DNA from: Drosophila persimilis
Lineage: Eukaryota; Arthropoda; Insecta; Diptera; Drosophilidae
NCBI RefSeq assembly: GCF_003286085.1
Contig: NW_020825480.1
Span: 1-64,000 of the forward strand
Direction: 5' to 3'
DNA length: 64,000 nucleotides
Of the stretch, positions 54,697 to 64,000 are shown one piece after another. The translations under genes and the position numbers were made by a program. The notes under the pieces were generated by a model. That model had not been told where the DNA came from and did no database searches. It saw nothing but the letters and a program-made list of their open reading frames with translations. Position 1 is the first letter of the stretch. Each line of letters begins with the position of its first letter.

Positions 54697-57600
54697 ATGG
54701 ACGCACTTGCTCCAAATCTGACGACCAACAAAATGGATGTTATGGATGCTATGGACAACTCGGCAAGAGCCGAAGCGGGTGGTGAGTGCGTTACTCAAAT
54801 AAGTTCTGCCGTCATATCGACCAGGCCCCTGGGAGGGAACCCCTCCGCAAATGCTTCCCTCTTCGAACCAATGTTCGACTCAGAGGGGGATGCGGATTTG
54901 GCTGAGTTGGAGACGGACTCGCCAGAGAGTACCCTGAGCTCCTTGGGAGCTACGGTGCTGGAGTTCGAGCGTCGTTTCGTGGACAGGGGTTTATATGTTA
55001 GAAAATACCCGCCAATCCCACCAAAAACAGACGCCAACATACAAGAAAAACCGCCATCAAATACACGTACAAACACGCAGACAAAAATAGCCCCCAGCGA
55101 AAGTGCAACGGGTTCCAAAAATAGCGGCGCTTTCGCACTAACAAAAGAGCATTTAAGTGCACATAAACATAACAAGAACAAATGTTATGCCCATATGTTT
55201 TCGCGCCAAAACATTAGCGAAAACAAAAACAATCAAACAACTCACACAAGCATCAGAGAGAGCGACGCTTGCGCTCTCTCAGCGCCCGAACCCTCGGCGC
55301 ACAATCAAAACGGAGGCTCGTCACATCAAGCCCCAAAGCGTTTGCCGCCAAACATGCACTCACACACTTATGACAAAAAGAGAGATGCTTGCTCTCTCCC
55401 GCCGAACCAAAACACAAACACATACAAAAACGAAGCTAGCCTGACCTACGCCAATAACAAAACAAAGACAAACACATTGACTTATGCCGAAACCATAAAC
55501 GGCACACAGAAAAACAATGACCAGCAACAGCAACAAAGTTTGACGACAGCTGAACGCAATAATACTAGCAGAAGCAGAAAATGCTTGCTGCCTACTCTGA
55601 CTCAGGCGGACGAGCATAATACTCAGACAAGGCCTAGTACCAGAACACAACTGGTAAAGGAATGGCTAATTAGCGTTCCCCCGCTACTGGCCAATGAAAT
55701 GCCCTCGCCCCTGCCCCTTACCCCTATAGCAAAGGATAAATTGACTACAAATTCGTTTCGCTCGCCGCTCAAAAGAAGATGCGCGGCGATCGAAACGGAT
55801 ACAGATGACGATGACTTCACCTGCCTCACTCTGGACACGCCCATGTTCAAGAGCCAATTCGCGAAAAGGCTGCATCATGAGACCCGGCAGATGGAGTCAG
55901 ATGGTGGGCAAATAAGCACACTGTCAAATAGTGAGGTTCCGGTTCCGGAGGTCCAACATAGGGAGCCCCAAAGGATAGAGGCTGAAAGCCAACAGATGGA
56001 GACGGACAACCATCAGCCGCAACATCAGCCAGCCATTAGTATAAATTTAACGCCAGTCCAACCGTCATTACGCAGCACCAAGGTCCCAACAATCTTCCTG
56101 CCCCTGGTGCCTGCAATTGTACCCCTGATTAACAAATTGACAACAAATCCGAACGTGGGGAAATTCACGACGAAATCGATGGCCAACAGTGGACTTAGAG
56201 TCCACTGCGACGACATTATAACATACAACGCCATTCAGAACGCCCTAGCTGAAGATAGCACCCAACTACACACACACCAGCCGCGCAGCGAAAGGGGCTA
56301 TCGTGTAATAGTGCGACACTTACACCACACCACGCCCAGCAGCTGGATCTCTGAGGAGCTTGAACGACTCGGATTTACTGCGAGGTTTATCCGAGGTTTA
56401 AAACACCGTTTTAATGGAAGGCCTCTAAATATTTTTGAGGTTGAAATTCAGCCCAAGGCGGATGGCGGCCATGAGGCAATTCTGGACATTAAAAACCTGG
56501 CCAATCAATGCGTCTCCATAGTAAGACAAGCCAAGCCACGCGATCCAGCGCAGTGCCATCGGTGCCAGGAGTTTGGGCATACTAAGAACTATTGCAGGCG
56601 GCCATACAAGTGCATGAAATGCGCAGGAGATCACCCCACAACAGCATGCAGGAAACCCAGGCAGGAGGATCCCAAATGCGCCAATTGTAGCGGCAAGCAC
56701 GTGAGCTGCTACAAGGGTTGTCCCGCCTACAAAAAGGCCCGCAGCCATTTAAGGGCAAACAGGCTCATCGCTGAGCAGCAAAGGCAGCAGTACCAACAGC
56801 AACGCCAGCAGCCACAGCAGCCAACTGACCAACAACGCCCACAAACTCAGCAGCCGAGTCGCCAATCCCAATCCCAGCAACAACAGCAGACAGCAAACAC
56901 AGGCACCAGAGGCAATGGCAGGCCTTCCTACAGCAGGCTGTTGCGGTCCGGGAATGCTGAGCAGCAGCAGCAGCCACGAGCGGCAGAACGGCAACAGCCG
57001 AAGAACAGTCTTCGTCATTCCCAGCAACAGCAGCCTCATATCCCCGCCCCCAAACAACAGCAGTCATCTCAAAAGAAGCGGCCACAACACCAACAACAAC
57101 AGCAGCACTCAAGCGGCAGACAGGGGGCCAAAGCAGCACCAACACCAGCTGCAGCAGCAGCAGCAACGCCCAACACCCGCAGGCCCTTGTATAGCCGAGG
57201 TGCGCAAGCCAATCCGGCCGAAAATCATTTGGCCAAGTTCCAGCAAAACCTAAGGGAAGAGCAGCAGCAGAAACATAAACAAAAACAGCAGCAGCGCGGT
57301 CACAATTTGGGTCGGCAGCACCAGCAGCAGCACCAGCATCGCGGCCATCATTCCCAGCCACAGGCCAAGGGGCGCCAATGCCAGCGCGATCAACGGGTGC
57401 AGCCAACTCCAAATCGTTTCCAGACGCCGAGAAATCCCCAGCATCAGCAGCAGCCGGCCATCCAATGCGATGGCAAGTGTGTGGAAATCCTGAAAGAGTA
57501 CGCCGTCAAAATAGAAAACTTGGAGAAAAGACTGCAAGAGCTTACCATACTAATTGCAAGCCTGACGGAGGCAAAGGGCAGTGGCTCAGCAGCGGCCAAT

Positions 57601-57825
57601 CCTCCAACACAGACACCAGCAGCAGCACCAGCACCAACACCAACACCTACAAGGCCCGCCGCCAATTCACAACCTGACGCCGCAGCCGTATCGGAGGACT
57701 CTGATATGGACTGCGAAGCACTCAGCGACGATGGCGACGACCAGTGGACGGACGACGATTCAGTTGACGACGAGATAGCGGATATCCTAGACGACTACGA
57801 TAGCTACTACTCTGACTACTTTTGA
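54697..57825 (+). CDS. gag: Gag, family C (1042 aa), second copy
   Basis: Intact, with the same domain order as the copy at 49488. Differences are mainly point substitutions and repeat-length changes in Gln/His and Ala-Pro tracts (one fewer QPQH repeat; PAPTPTPTRP in place of PEAAPTPTRP). All knuckle Cys/His residues are kept, as are the coiled coil and acidic tail. Retained open frames in all three C gags contrast with the broken A/B gags. Confidence 0.93.
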   Translation: MDALAPNLTTNKMDVMDAMDNSARAEAGGECVTQISSAVISTRPLGGNPSANASLFEPMFDSEGDADLAELETDSPESTLSSLGATVLEFERRFVDRGLYVRKYPPIPPKTDANIQEKPPSNTRTNTQTKIAPSESATGSKNSGAFALTKEHLSAHKHNKNKCYAHMFSRQNISENKNNQTTHTSIRESDACALSAPEPSAHNQNGGSSHQAPKRLPPNMHSHTYDKKRDACSLPPNQNTNTYKNEASLTYANNKTKTNTLTYAETINGTQKNNDQQQQQSLTTAERNNTSRSRKCLLPTLTQADEHNTQTRPSTRTQLVKEWLISVPPLLANEMPSPLPLTPIAKDKLTTNSFRSPLKRRCAAIETDTDDDDFTCLTLDTPMFKSQFAKRLHHETRQMESDGGQISTLSNSEVPVPEVQHREPQRIEAESQQMETDNHQPQHQPAISINLTPVQPSLRSTKVPTIFLPLVPAIVPLINKLTTNPNVGKFTTKSMANSGLRVHCDDIITYNAIQNALAEDSTQLHTHQPRSERGYRVIVRHLHHTTPSSWISEELERLGFTARFIRGLKHRFNGRPLNIFEVEIQPKADGGHEAILDIKNLANQCVSIVRQAKPRDPAQCHRCQEFGHTKNYCRRPYKCMKCAGDHPTTACRKPRQEDPKCANCSGKHVSCYKGCPAYKKARSHLRANRLIAEQQRQQYQQQRQQPQQPTDQQRPQTQQPSRQSQSQQQQQTANTGTRGNGRPSYSRLLRSGNAEQQQQPRAAERQQPKNSLRHSQQQQPHIPAPKQQQSSQKKRPQHQQQQQHSSGRQGAKAAPTPAAAAAATPNTRRPLYSRGAQANPAENHLAKFQQNLREEQQQKHKQKQQQRGHNLGRQHQQQHQHRGHHSQPQAKGRQCQRDQRVQPTPNRFQTPRNPQHQQQPAIQCDGKCVEILKEYAVKIENLEKRLQELTILIASLTEAKGSGSAAANPPTQTPAAAPAPTPTPTRPAANSQPDAAAVSEDSDMDCEALSDDGDDQWTDDDSVDDEIADILDDYDSYYSDYF

Positions 57826-58581
57826 TGAGCCCAAAAGTCGGTCCTGAGGCAGCCTGACAATCCACCGCACAGGTCCAGAGCAGCCACTGAAATAAAACAA
57901 AATGACGTCAATTCGCATACCAACAAAATATGGACAAAACTCAAAATAATCACACGTACCTGCCACGCCTCCGACAGATCTGCCCCTCCAGCAGCTGCCC
58001 CTTCATCAACACCACACATTTGATGCCAATTGGACGACATTTTGGAATATATTGACGACGCTCCGGACAATCCACCGCACAGGTCCAGAGCAGCCACTGT
58101 AAATAAACCAAAATGACGTCAATATACACATCAACACAAAAGGTCCAAACATACACAAAACATACGTACCTGCCACGCCTCCGATAGATCTGCCTCTCCA
58201 GCAGTTGCCACACCAAATTCGCCATCCAATTCCTGCCAAATGGGCGAAATTTGAGGCCCCTATCGTCGTCGCCATCAACATCCAGACTGCCGCTAAAAGA
58301 AGAAAAAAAACATCAATTCACGCATCAACACAAAATAGCCATTACTTCTACTAATCACACTTACCTTCAATACACTCACAGATCAGCCTCTCCAGTACCT
58401 GCCTCGCCACCAACCGCAACATTTTGTTGCAAGTTGGGCCCAATTTGGACGCCCCTCCAACAACGCTGCCGTCAACCGATGGCCGTGACGTCACGCCATC
58501 ATCACAAAACAGCAGCAGCAATCCAACGACGAGGCCAGCCAATACAGACACCAATGGCCAGCGCGCCATCTCCATCTCCAT
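57722..58581 (-). CDS. Predicted spliced antisense open reading frame, 213 codons, family C
   Basis: Hypothetical. Joining minus-strand exons 58365-58581, 58170-58292, 57960-58096 and 57722-57886 across GT-AG introns of 72, 73 and 73 bp gives one uninterrupted frame ending in TGA at 57722-57724. The N-terminus (MEMEMARWPLVSVLAGL, then a Leu-rich stretch) resembles a signal peptide or membrane anchor. The second exon encodes a Trp/Cys-rich segment, the third ends GGADLSEAWQ, and the fourth is Ser/Arg-rich and overlaps antisense gag. Donors are GTAAGT, GTACGT and GTACGT. Intron phases are 1, 1 and 0. The same structure exists in the next element. No homolog is recognized, and chance openness of repeats cannot be excluded. 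Confidence 0.3.
57850..58375 (+). repeat. 3' UTR tandem repeats, family C (two units)
   Basis: Units at about 57955 and 58164. TGACGTCA palindromes at 57903-57910, 58114-58121 and, outside the units, 58486-58493. Each unit corresponds to one antisense exon plus one antisense intron. Confidence 0.8.
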
Positions 58582-59214
58582 CTACATCGACAGTGCATCC
58601 TGGGTGGCCGGTCCAGAGCCACTCGGATGCAGCCAATCCGCACTCATATGCGGCCATCTCCACTGCGGCCATTTCCACTGGTCATCGCACCCCGATTGGC
58701 CGGACCAGTGTCAATCCCCATTTCTCCAGGCAGAAGCAACGTGGGCGGCCGGACCAGAGTCGCTCGTCAAACACCATCACCATCCACGCCAACTCCTGGA
58801 TTCTGCCTCTGCCAATTCTGATGCTGCAGATGCGTGATCTGCTGCATCACACACACGTGCACATCCAGCGCTGAGGCGGATGCGCCCTGTGCCATCCACT
58901 CTGCTCCAGACGACGACGATGATCCTCCAGTACCTGAAATAGAAAATAAATAGAATTAAATTAGTCTATAAATATCATTAATGTTGCAATCTGTTCAATA
59001 CTTATCTCTTTGTTTGTATAAATGTACGTCAATTATTGCGAATGTCAAAATAGGGCTACCAGACTGTAATACTGATAGAATGTAAACATGTCTGTAGATG
59101 TTAATGTTAATGTAATGTTAATGTCAATTGCCCGCCAATTTTAAAAATCACATCATTGTTGTAAGTTAAGCTTAAATGTAAATTGCCGAAGTTATGGTAA
59201 TAAGAAAAGCTGGA

Positions 59215-59302
59215 AATAAACTCCGCCAGTAGCAAAGCTGGCGGGCGAGTGTGCGCATCGTAGGCGTGCACGCGCATCTAATTACATCGAAAAAAAAAAA
59301 AA
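59215..59302 (+). promoter_or_regulatory. 3'-terminal block of family C
   Basis: AATAAA 59215-59220, the CCGCCAG/CTGGCGG stem-loop, then 13 A (59290-59302). Confidence 0.65.
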
Positions 59303-59527
59303 GTGACTTGTGTTTTTTGTTGTTTTATGTGGAACTTTAAATGTATTAAAATACATGTTTCAACCGGGACTAAATTAAATGGAAACTAAACAAACAATAT
59401 GTGCCAAATAATTGCAAATAATGCAATATAATCATCTGTAACCGTGCCGTAATAGTGAAGCCAATAAACCCAACTGAGGAAAGAGGAAGGAAAAGCAAGC
59501 TACTGAGTACCTGGACCAGGCCACCAA

Positions 59528-62500
59528 ATGGACGCACTTGCTCCAAATCTGACGACCAACAAAATGGATGTTATGGATGATATGGACAACTCGGCAAGAG
59601 CCGAAGCGGGTGGTGAGTGCGTTACTCAAAATAGTGCTACCGATATAATGACCAGGCCCCTGGGAGGGAACCCCTCCGCAAATGCTTCCCTCTTCGAACC
59701 AATGTTCGACTCAGAGGGGGATGCGGATCTGGCTGAGTTGGAGACGGACTCGCCAGAGAGTACCCTGAGCTCCTTGGGAGCTACGGTGCTGGAGTTCGAG
59801 CGTCGTTTCGTGGACAGGGGTATATATGTTAGAAAATACCCGCCAATCCCACCAAAAACAGACGCCAACATACAAGAAAAACCGCCATCAAATACACGTA
59901 CAAACACGCAGACAAAAATAGCCCCAAGCGAAAGTGCAACGGGTTCCAAAAATAGCGGCGCTTTCGCACTAACAAAAGAGCATTTAAGTGCACATAAACA
60001 AAACAAGAACAAATGTTATGCCCATATGTTTTCGCGCCAAAACATTAGCGAAAACAAAAACAAGCAAACAACTCACACAAGCATCAGAGAGAGCGACGCT
60101 TGCGCTCTCTCGGCAGCCGAACCCTCGGCGCACAATCAAAACGGAGGCTCGTCACATCAAGCCCCAAAGCGTTTGCCGCTAAACATGCACTCACACACTT
60201 ATGACAAAAAGAGAGATGCTTGCTCTCTCCCGCCGAACCAAAACACAAACACATACAAGAACGAAGCTAGCCTGACCTACGCCAATAACAAAACACAAAC
60301 AAACACATTGACTTATGCCGAAACTGTAAACGGCATAAAGAAAAACAATGACCAGCAACAGCAACAAAGTTTGACGACAGCTGAACGCAATAATACTAGC
60401 AGAAGCAGAAAATGCTTGCTGCCCACTCTGACTCAGGCGGACGAGCATAATACTCAGACAAGGCCTAGTACCAGAACACAACTGGTAAAGGAATGGCTAA
60501 TTAGCGTTCCCCCGCTACTGGCCAATGAAATGCCCTCGCCCCTGCCCCTTACCCCTATAGCAAAGGATAAATTGACTACAAATTCGTTTCGCTCGCCGCT
60601 CAAAAGAAGATGCGCGGCGATCGAAACGGATACAGATGACGATGACTTCACCTGCCTCACTCTGGACACGCCCATGTTCAAGAGCCAATTCGCGAAAAGG
60701 CTGCATCATGAGACCCGGCAGATGGAGTCAGATGCTGGGCAAATACGCACACCGTCAAATAGTGTGGTTCCGGTTCCGGAGGTCCAACATAGGGAGCCCC
60801 AAAGGATAGAGGCTGAAAGCCAACAGATGGAGACGGACAACCATCAGCCGCAACATCAGCCAGACATTAGTATAAATATAACGCCCGTCCAACCGTCATT
60901 ACGCAGCACCAAGGTCCCAACAATCTTCCTGCCCCTGGTGCCTGCAATTGTACCCCTGATTAACAAATTGACAACAAATCCGAACGTGGGGAAATTCACG
61001 ACGAAATCGATGGCCAACAGTGGACTCAGAGTCCACTGCGACGACATGACAACCTACAACGCCATTCAGAACGCCCTAGCTGAAGACAGCACCCAATTGC
61101 ACACACACCAGCCGCGCAGCGAAAGGGGCTATCGTGTAATAGTGCGTCATTTACATCACACTACTCCCAGCAGCTGGATAACGGAGGAGCTGGAACGGCT
61201 CGGATACACTACCCGGTTTATCCGAGGACTCAAACATCGTTTTAATGGGAGGCCTCTAAATATTTTTGAGGTTGAAATTCAGCCCAAGGCGGATGGCGGC
61301 CATGAGGCAATTCTGGACATTAAAAACCTGGCCAATCAATGCGTCTCCATAGTAAGACAAGCCAAGCCACGCGATCCAGCTCAATGCCATCGGTGCCAGG
61401 AGTTTGGGCACACAAAAAACTACTGCAGACGGCCATACAAGTGCATGAAATGCGCAGGAGATCACCCCACAACAGCATGCAGGAAACCCAGGCAGGAGGA
61501 TCCCAAATGCGCCAATTGTAGCGGCAAGCACGTGAGCTGCTACAAGGGTTGTCCCGCCTACAAAAAGGCCCGCAGCCATCTAAGGGCAAACCGGCTCATC
61601 GCTGAGCAGCAAAGGCAGCAGTACCAACAGCAACGCCAGCAGCCACAGCAGCCAACTGACCAACAACGCCCACAAACTCAACAGCCGAGTCGCCAATCCC
61701 AATCCCAGCAACAACAGCAGACAGCAAACACAGGCACCAGAGGTAATGGCAGGCCTTCCTACAGCAGGGTGTTGCGGTCCGGGAATGCTGAGCAGCAGCA
61801 GCAGCCACGAGCGGCAGAACGGCAACAGCCGACGAGCAGTCGTCGTCCTTCCCAGCAACAACAGCCACATATACCCGCCCCCAAGCAGCAGCAGTCATCA
61901 CAAAAGAAGCGGCCACAACACCAACAGCAACAGCAGCATTCAAGCGGCAGACAAGGGGCCAAAGCAGCACCAACACCAGCTGCAGCAGCAGCAGCAACGC
62001 CCAACACCCGCAGGCCCTTGTATAGCCGAGGAGCGCAAGCCAATCCGGCCGAAAAACATTTGGCCAAGTTCCAGCAAAATCTAAGGGAAGAGCAGCAGCA
62101 GCAACATAAACAAAAACAGCAGCAGCGCGGACACAATTTGGGTCGGCAGCACCAGCAGCAGCACCAGCATCGCGGCCATCATTCCCAGCCACAGGCCAAG
62201 GGGCGCCAATGCCAGCGCGATCAACGGGTGCAGCCAACTCCAAAACGTTTCCAGACGCCGAGAAATCCCCAGCATCAGCAGCAGCCAGCCATCCAATGCG
62301 ATGGCAAGTGTGTGGGACTCCTAAAAGAGTATGCAGTTAAAATAGAAAACTTGGAGAAACGACTTCAAGAACTTACCACATTAATTGCAAGCCTGACGGA
62401 GGCAAAGGGCAGTGGCTCAGCAGCGGCCAATCCTCCAACACAGACTCCAGCAGCAGCACCAGAAGCAGCACCAACACCTACAAGGCCCGCCGCCAATTCA

Positions 62501-62647
62501 CAACCTGACGCCGCAGCCGTATCGGAGGACTCTGATATGGACTGCGAAGCACTCAGCGACGACCAGTGGACGGACGACGATTCAGTTGACGACGAGATAG
62601 CGGATATCCTAGACGACTACGATAGCTACTACTCTGACTACTTTTGA
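59528..62647 (+). CDS. gag: Gag, family C (1039 aa), third copy
   Basis: Intact. The N-terminal half is nearly identical to the copy at 49488 (P-to-L change near residue 219). A block of differences around the conserved domain (MTTYNAIQ, SSWITEELERLGYTTRF) is unique to this copy and comes with many synonymous changes, suggesting a short conversion tract from a more distant gag. Two codons are missing in the acidic tail (ALSDDQWTDDDS), and VEILKE reads VGLLKE before the coiled coil. Confidence 0.93.
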   Translation: MDALAPNLTTNKMDVMDDMDNSARAEAGGECVTQNSATDIMTRPLGGNPSANASLFEPMFDSEGDADLAELETDSPESTLSSLGATVLEFERRFVDRGIYVRKYPPIPPKTDANIQEKPPSNTRTNTQTKIAPSESATGSKNSGAFALTKEHLSAHKQNKNKCYAHMFSRQNISENKNKQTTHTSIRESDACALSAAEPSAHNQNGGSSHQAPKRLPLNMHSHTYDKKRDACSLPPNQNTNTYKNEASLTYANNKTQTNTLTYAETVNGIKKNNDQQQQQSLTTAERNNTSRSRKCLLPTLTQADEHNTQTRPSTRTQLVKEWLISVPPLLANEMPSPLPLTPIAKDKLTTNSFRSPLKRRCAAIETDTDDDDFTCLTLDTPMFKSQFAKRLHHETRQMESDAGQIRTPSNSVVPVPEVQHREPQRIEAESQQMETDNHQPQHQPDISINITPVQPSLRSTKVPTIFLPLVPAIVPLINKLTTNPNVGKFTTKSMANSGLRVHCDDMTTYNAIQNALAEDSTQLHTHQPRSERGYRVIVRHLHHTTPSSWITEELERLGYTTRFIRGLKHRFNGRPLNIFEVEIQPKADGGHEAILDIKNLANQCVSIVRQAKPRDPAQCHRCQEFGHTKNYCRRPYKCMKCAGDHPTTACRKPRQEDPKCANCSGKHVSCYKGCPAYKKARSHLRANRLIAEQQRQQYQQQRQQPQQPTDQQRPQTQQPSRQSQSQQQQQTANTGTRGNGRPSYSRVLRSGNAEQQQQPRAAERQQPTSSRRPSQQQQPHIPAPKQQQSSQKKRPQHQQQQQHSSGRQGAKAAPTPAAAAAATPNTRRPLYSRGAQANPAEKHLAKFQQNLREEQQQQHKQKQQQRGHNLGRQHQQQHQHRGHHSQPQAKGRQCQRDQRVQPTPKRFQTPRNPQHQQQPAIQCDGKCVGLLKEYAVKIENLEKRLQELTTLIASLTEAKGSGSAAANPPTQTPAAAPEAAPTPTRPAANSQPDAAAVSEDSDMDCEALSDDQWTDDDSVDDEIADILDDYDSYYSDYF

Positions 62648-63448
62648 TGAGCCCAAAAGTCGGTCCTGAGGCAGCCTGACAATCCACCGCACAGGTCCAG
62701 AGCAGCCACTGAAATAAAACAAAATGACGTCAATTCGCATACCAACAAAATATGGACAAAACTCAAAATAATCACACGTACCTGCCACGCCTCCGACAGA
62801 TCTGCCCCTCCAGCAGCTGCCCCGTCATCAACACCACACATCTGATGCCAATTGGACGACATTTTTGGATCTATTGACGACGCTCCTGACAATCCACCGC
62901 ACAGGTCCAGAGCAGCCACTGTAAACAAACCAAAATGACGTCAATACACACATCAACACAAAATGGTCCAAATACACACAAAACATACGTACCTGCCACG
63001 CCTCCGATAGAGCTGCCTCTTTCAAAACATATGTACCTGCCACGCCTCCGGTAGAGCTGCCTCTCCAGCAGGTGCCACACCAAATTCGCCATCCAATTCC
63101 TGCCAAATGGGCGAAATTTGAGGCCCCTATCGTCGTCGCCATCAACATCCAGACTGCCGCTAAAAGAAGAAAAAAAACATCAATTCACGCATCAACACAA
63201 AATAGCCATTACTTCTACTAATCACACTTACCTTCAATACACTCACAGATCAGCCTCTCCAGTACCTGCCTCGCCACCAACCGCAACATTTTGTTGCAAG
63301 TTGGGCCCAATTTGGACGCCCCTCCAACAACGCTGCCGTCAACCGATGGCCGTGACGTCACGCCATCATCACAAAACAGCAGCAGCAATCCAACGACGAG
63401 GCCAGCCAATACAGACACCAATGGCCAGCGCGCCATCTCCATCTCCAT
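62553..63448 (-). CDS. Predicted spliced antisense open reading frame, 210 codons, family C
   Basis: Hypothetical counterpart of the frame at 57722. Minus-strand exons 63232-63448, 63037-63159, 62782-62918 and 62553-62708, separated by introns of 72, 118 and 73 bp, join into one open frame ending TGA at 62553-62555. Exon lengths of the first three (217, 123, 137 nt) are identical to the neighbouring copy. The second intron is longer because a partial repeat unit was inserted. That unit brings a second donor (GTACGT at the CATACGTAC near 62984-62992) which would leave the frame, whereas the first (GTACAT) keeps it. Starts MEMEMARWPLVSV like its neighbour. Confidence 0.3.
62680..63242 (+). repeat. 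3' UTR tandem repeats, family C (two and a half units)
   Basis: Units at about 62776 and 62985 plus a short partial repeat at about 63022-63065 that duplicates the exon-end/donor sequence. TGACGTCA palindromes at 62725-62732, 62936-62943 and, downstream, 63353-63360. Confidence 0.8.
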
Positions 63449-64000
63449 CTACATCGACAGTGCATCCTGGGTGGCCGGACCAGAGCCACTCGGATGCAGC
63501 CAATCCGCACTCATATGCGGCCATCTCCACTGCGGCCATTTCCACTGGTCATCGCACCCCGATTGGCCGGACCAGTGTCAATCCCCATTTCTCCAGGCAG
63601 AAGCAACGTGGGCGGCCGGACCAGAGTCGCTCGTCAAACACCATCACCATCCACGCCAACTCCTGGATTCTGCCTCTGCCAATTCTGATGCTGCAGATGC
63701 GTGATCTGCTGCATCACACACACGTGCACATCCAGCGCTGAGGCGGATGCGCCCTGTGCCATCCACTCTGCTCCAGACGACGACGATGATCCTCCAGTAC
63801 CTGAAATAGAAAATAAATAGAATTAAATTAGTCTATAAATATCATTAATGTTGCAATCTGTTCAATACTTATCTCTTTGTTTGTATAAATGTACGTCAAT
63901 TATTGCGAATGTCAAAATAGGGCTACCAGACTGTAATACTGATAGAATGTAAACATGTCTGTAGATGTTAATGTTAATGTAATGTTAATGTCAATTGCCC

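Larger units (their letters stand above)
54470..59302 (+). mobile_element. Family-C (HeT-A-like) telomeric retrotransposon, full length, gag only
   Basis: 5' UTR 54470-54696, gag 54697-57825, 3' UTR to the 13-A tract 59290-59302. It is shorter than its left neighbour because its 3' UTR has two repeat units instead of four. Its 5' UTR and 3' end show more substitutions relative to the flanking C elements than those show to each other. Confidence 0.92.
59303..64000 (+). mobile_element. Family-C (HeT-A-like) telomeric retrotransposon, cut by window end
   Basis: Complete 5' end (GTGACTTGTG after the poly(A)), 5' UTR 59303-59527, gag 59528-62647. The 3' UTR continues to the window edge, where it lacks about 170 bp compared with the previous element. 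Its 5' UTR and gag N-terminus match the element at 49263 more closely than the one at 54470, whereas its 3' UTR from about 63110 matches that of 54470, another mosaic pattern. Confidence 0.92.

Noticed and set aside
1..64000. Bacterial features, CRISPR arrays, tRNA or rRNA genes
   Set aside because: None seen. Repeats are long, unspaced and belong to retroelements, and the coding content is metazoan non-LTR retrotransposon Gag and Pol.

Overview
The window is a long head-to-tail array of telomere-specific non-LTR retrotransposons of the Drosophila HeT-A/TAHRE/TART type. The support is: (i) uniform element polarity with element joined directly to element and no unique DNA between; (ii) jockey-clade Gag proteins with the diagnostic three-knuckle series CX2CX4HX4C, CX2CX3HX4C, CX2CX3HX6C; (iii) many gag-only elements with very long 3' UTRs, mixed with rarer gag+pol elements that share their gag and 3' end; (iv) oligo(A) tracts at element junctions. 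The very high CAG/poly-Gln content and the coexistence of several telomeric families recall the virilis lineage (from memory, D. virilis carries HeT-A, TART and a third element, Uvir), but the species cannot be fixed from the sequence. Elements read left to right, so if they were added by terminal transposition the chromosome end lies to the left.

Layout. 1-1105: an inverted gag fragment. 1106-3750: the 3' part of a family-A element. 3751-9290, 9291-14809, 23661-29377, 29378-35109 and 35110-40631: five full-length gag-only family-A (HeT-A-like) elements. 14810-23660: a complete family-B element with gag, a 1140-aa endonuclease/reverse transcriptase and the same 3' end as A, so B stands to A as TAHRE stands to HeT-A. 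40632-48076: a second B element whose 3' end is cut and joined to 48077-49262, the 3' end of a different gag-only family, C. 49263-54469, 54470-59302 and 59303-64000 are three family-C elements with 1039-1046-aa Gags, the last running out of the window about 170 bp before its expected poly(A).

How the parts work together. A and C encode Gag but no enzyme. B supplies the only endonuclease and reverse transcriptase seen here, and its Gag and 3' end are nearly identical to those of A, so it is the natural source of reverse transcriptase for A. Only the B copy at 14810 has an uninterrupted gag. Every other A/B gag has extra bases, with a recurrent one in a C-run (10 or 11 C instead of 9), while both pol ORFs are intact.

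Most unusual signal. On the minus strand, the ~200-bp tandem repeats of the 3' UTRs of both A/B and C look like repeated exon-intron units. Each A/B repeat carries an intron-like segment of usually 61 nt, and each C repeat one of 60-74 nt, with consensus GT donors and pyrimidine-rich AG acceptors. In two C elements the antisense exons can be joined into one open frame of 213 or 210 codons. The antisense exons of both families also share a GGTCCGGCC-type motif. All splicing claims are predictions from sequence.
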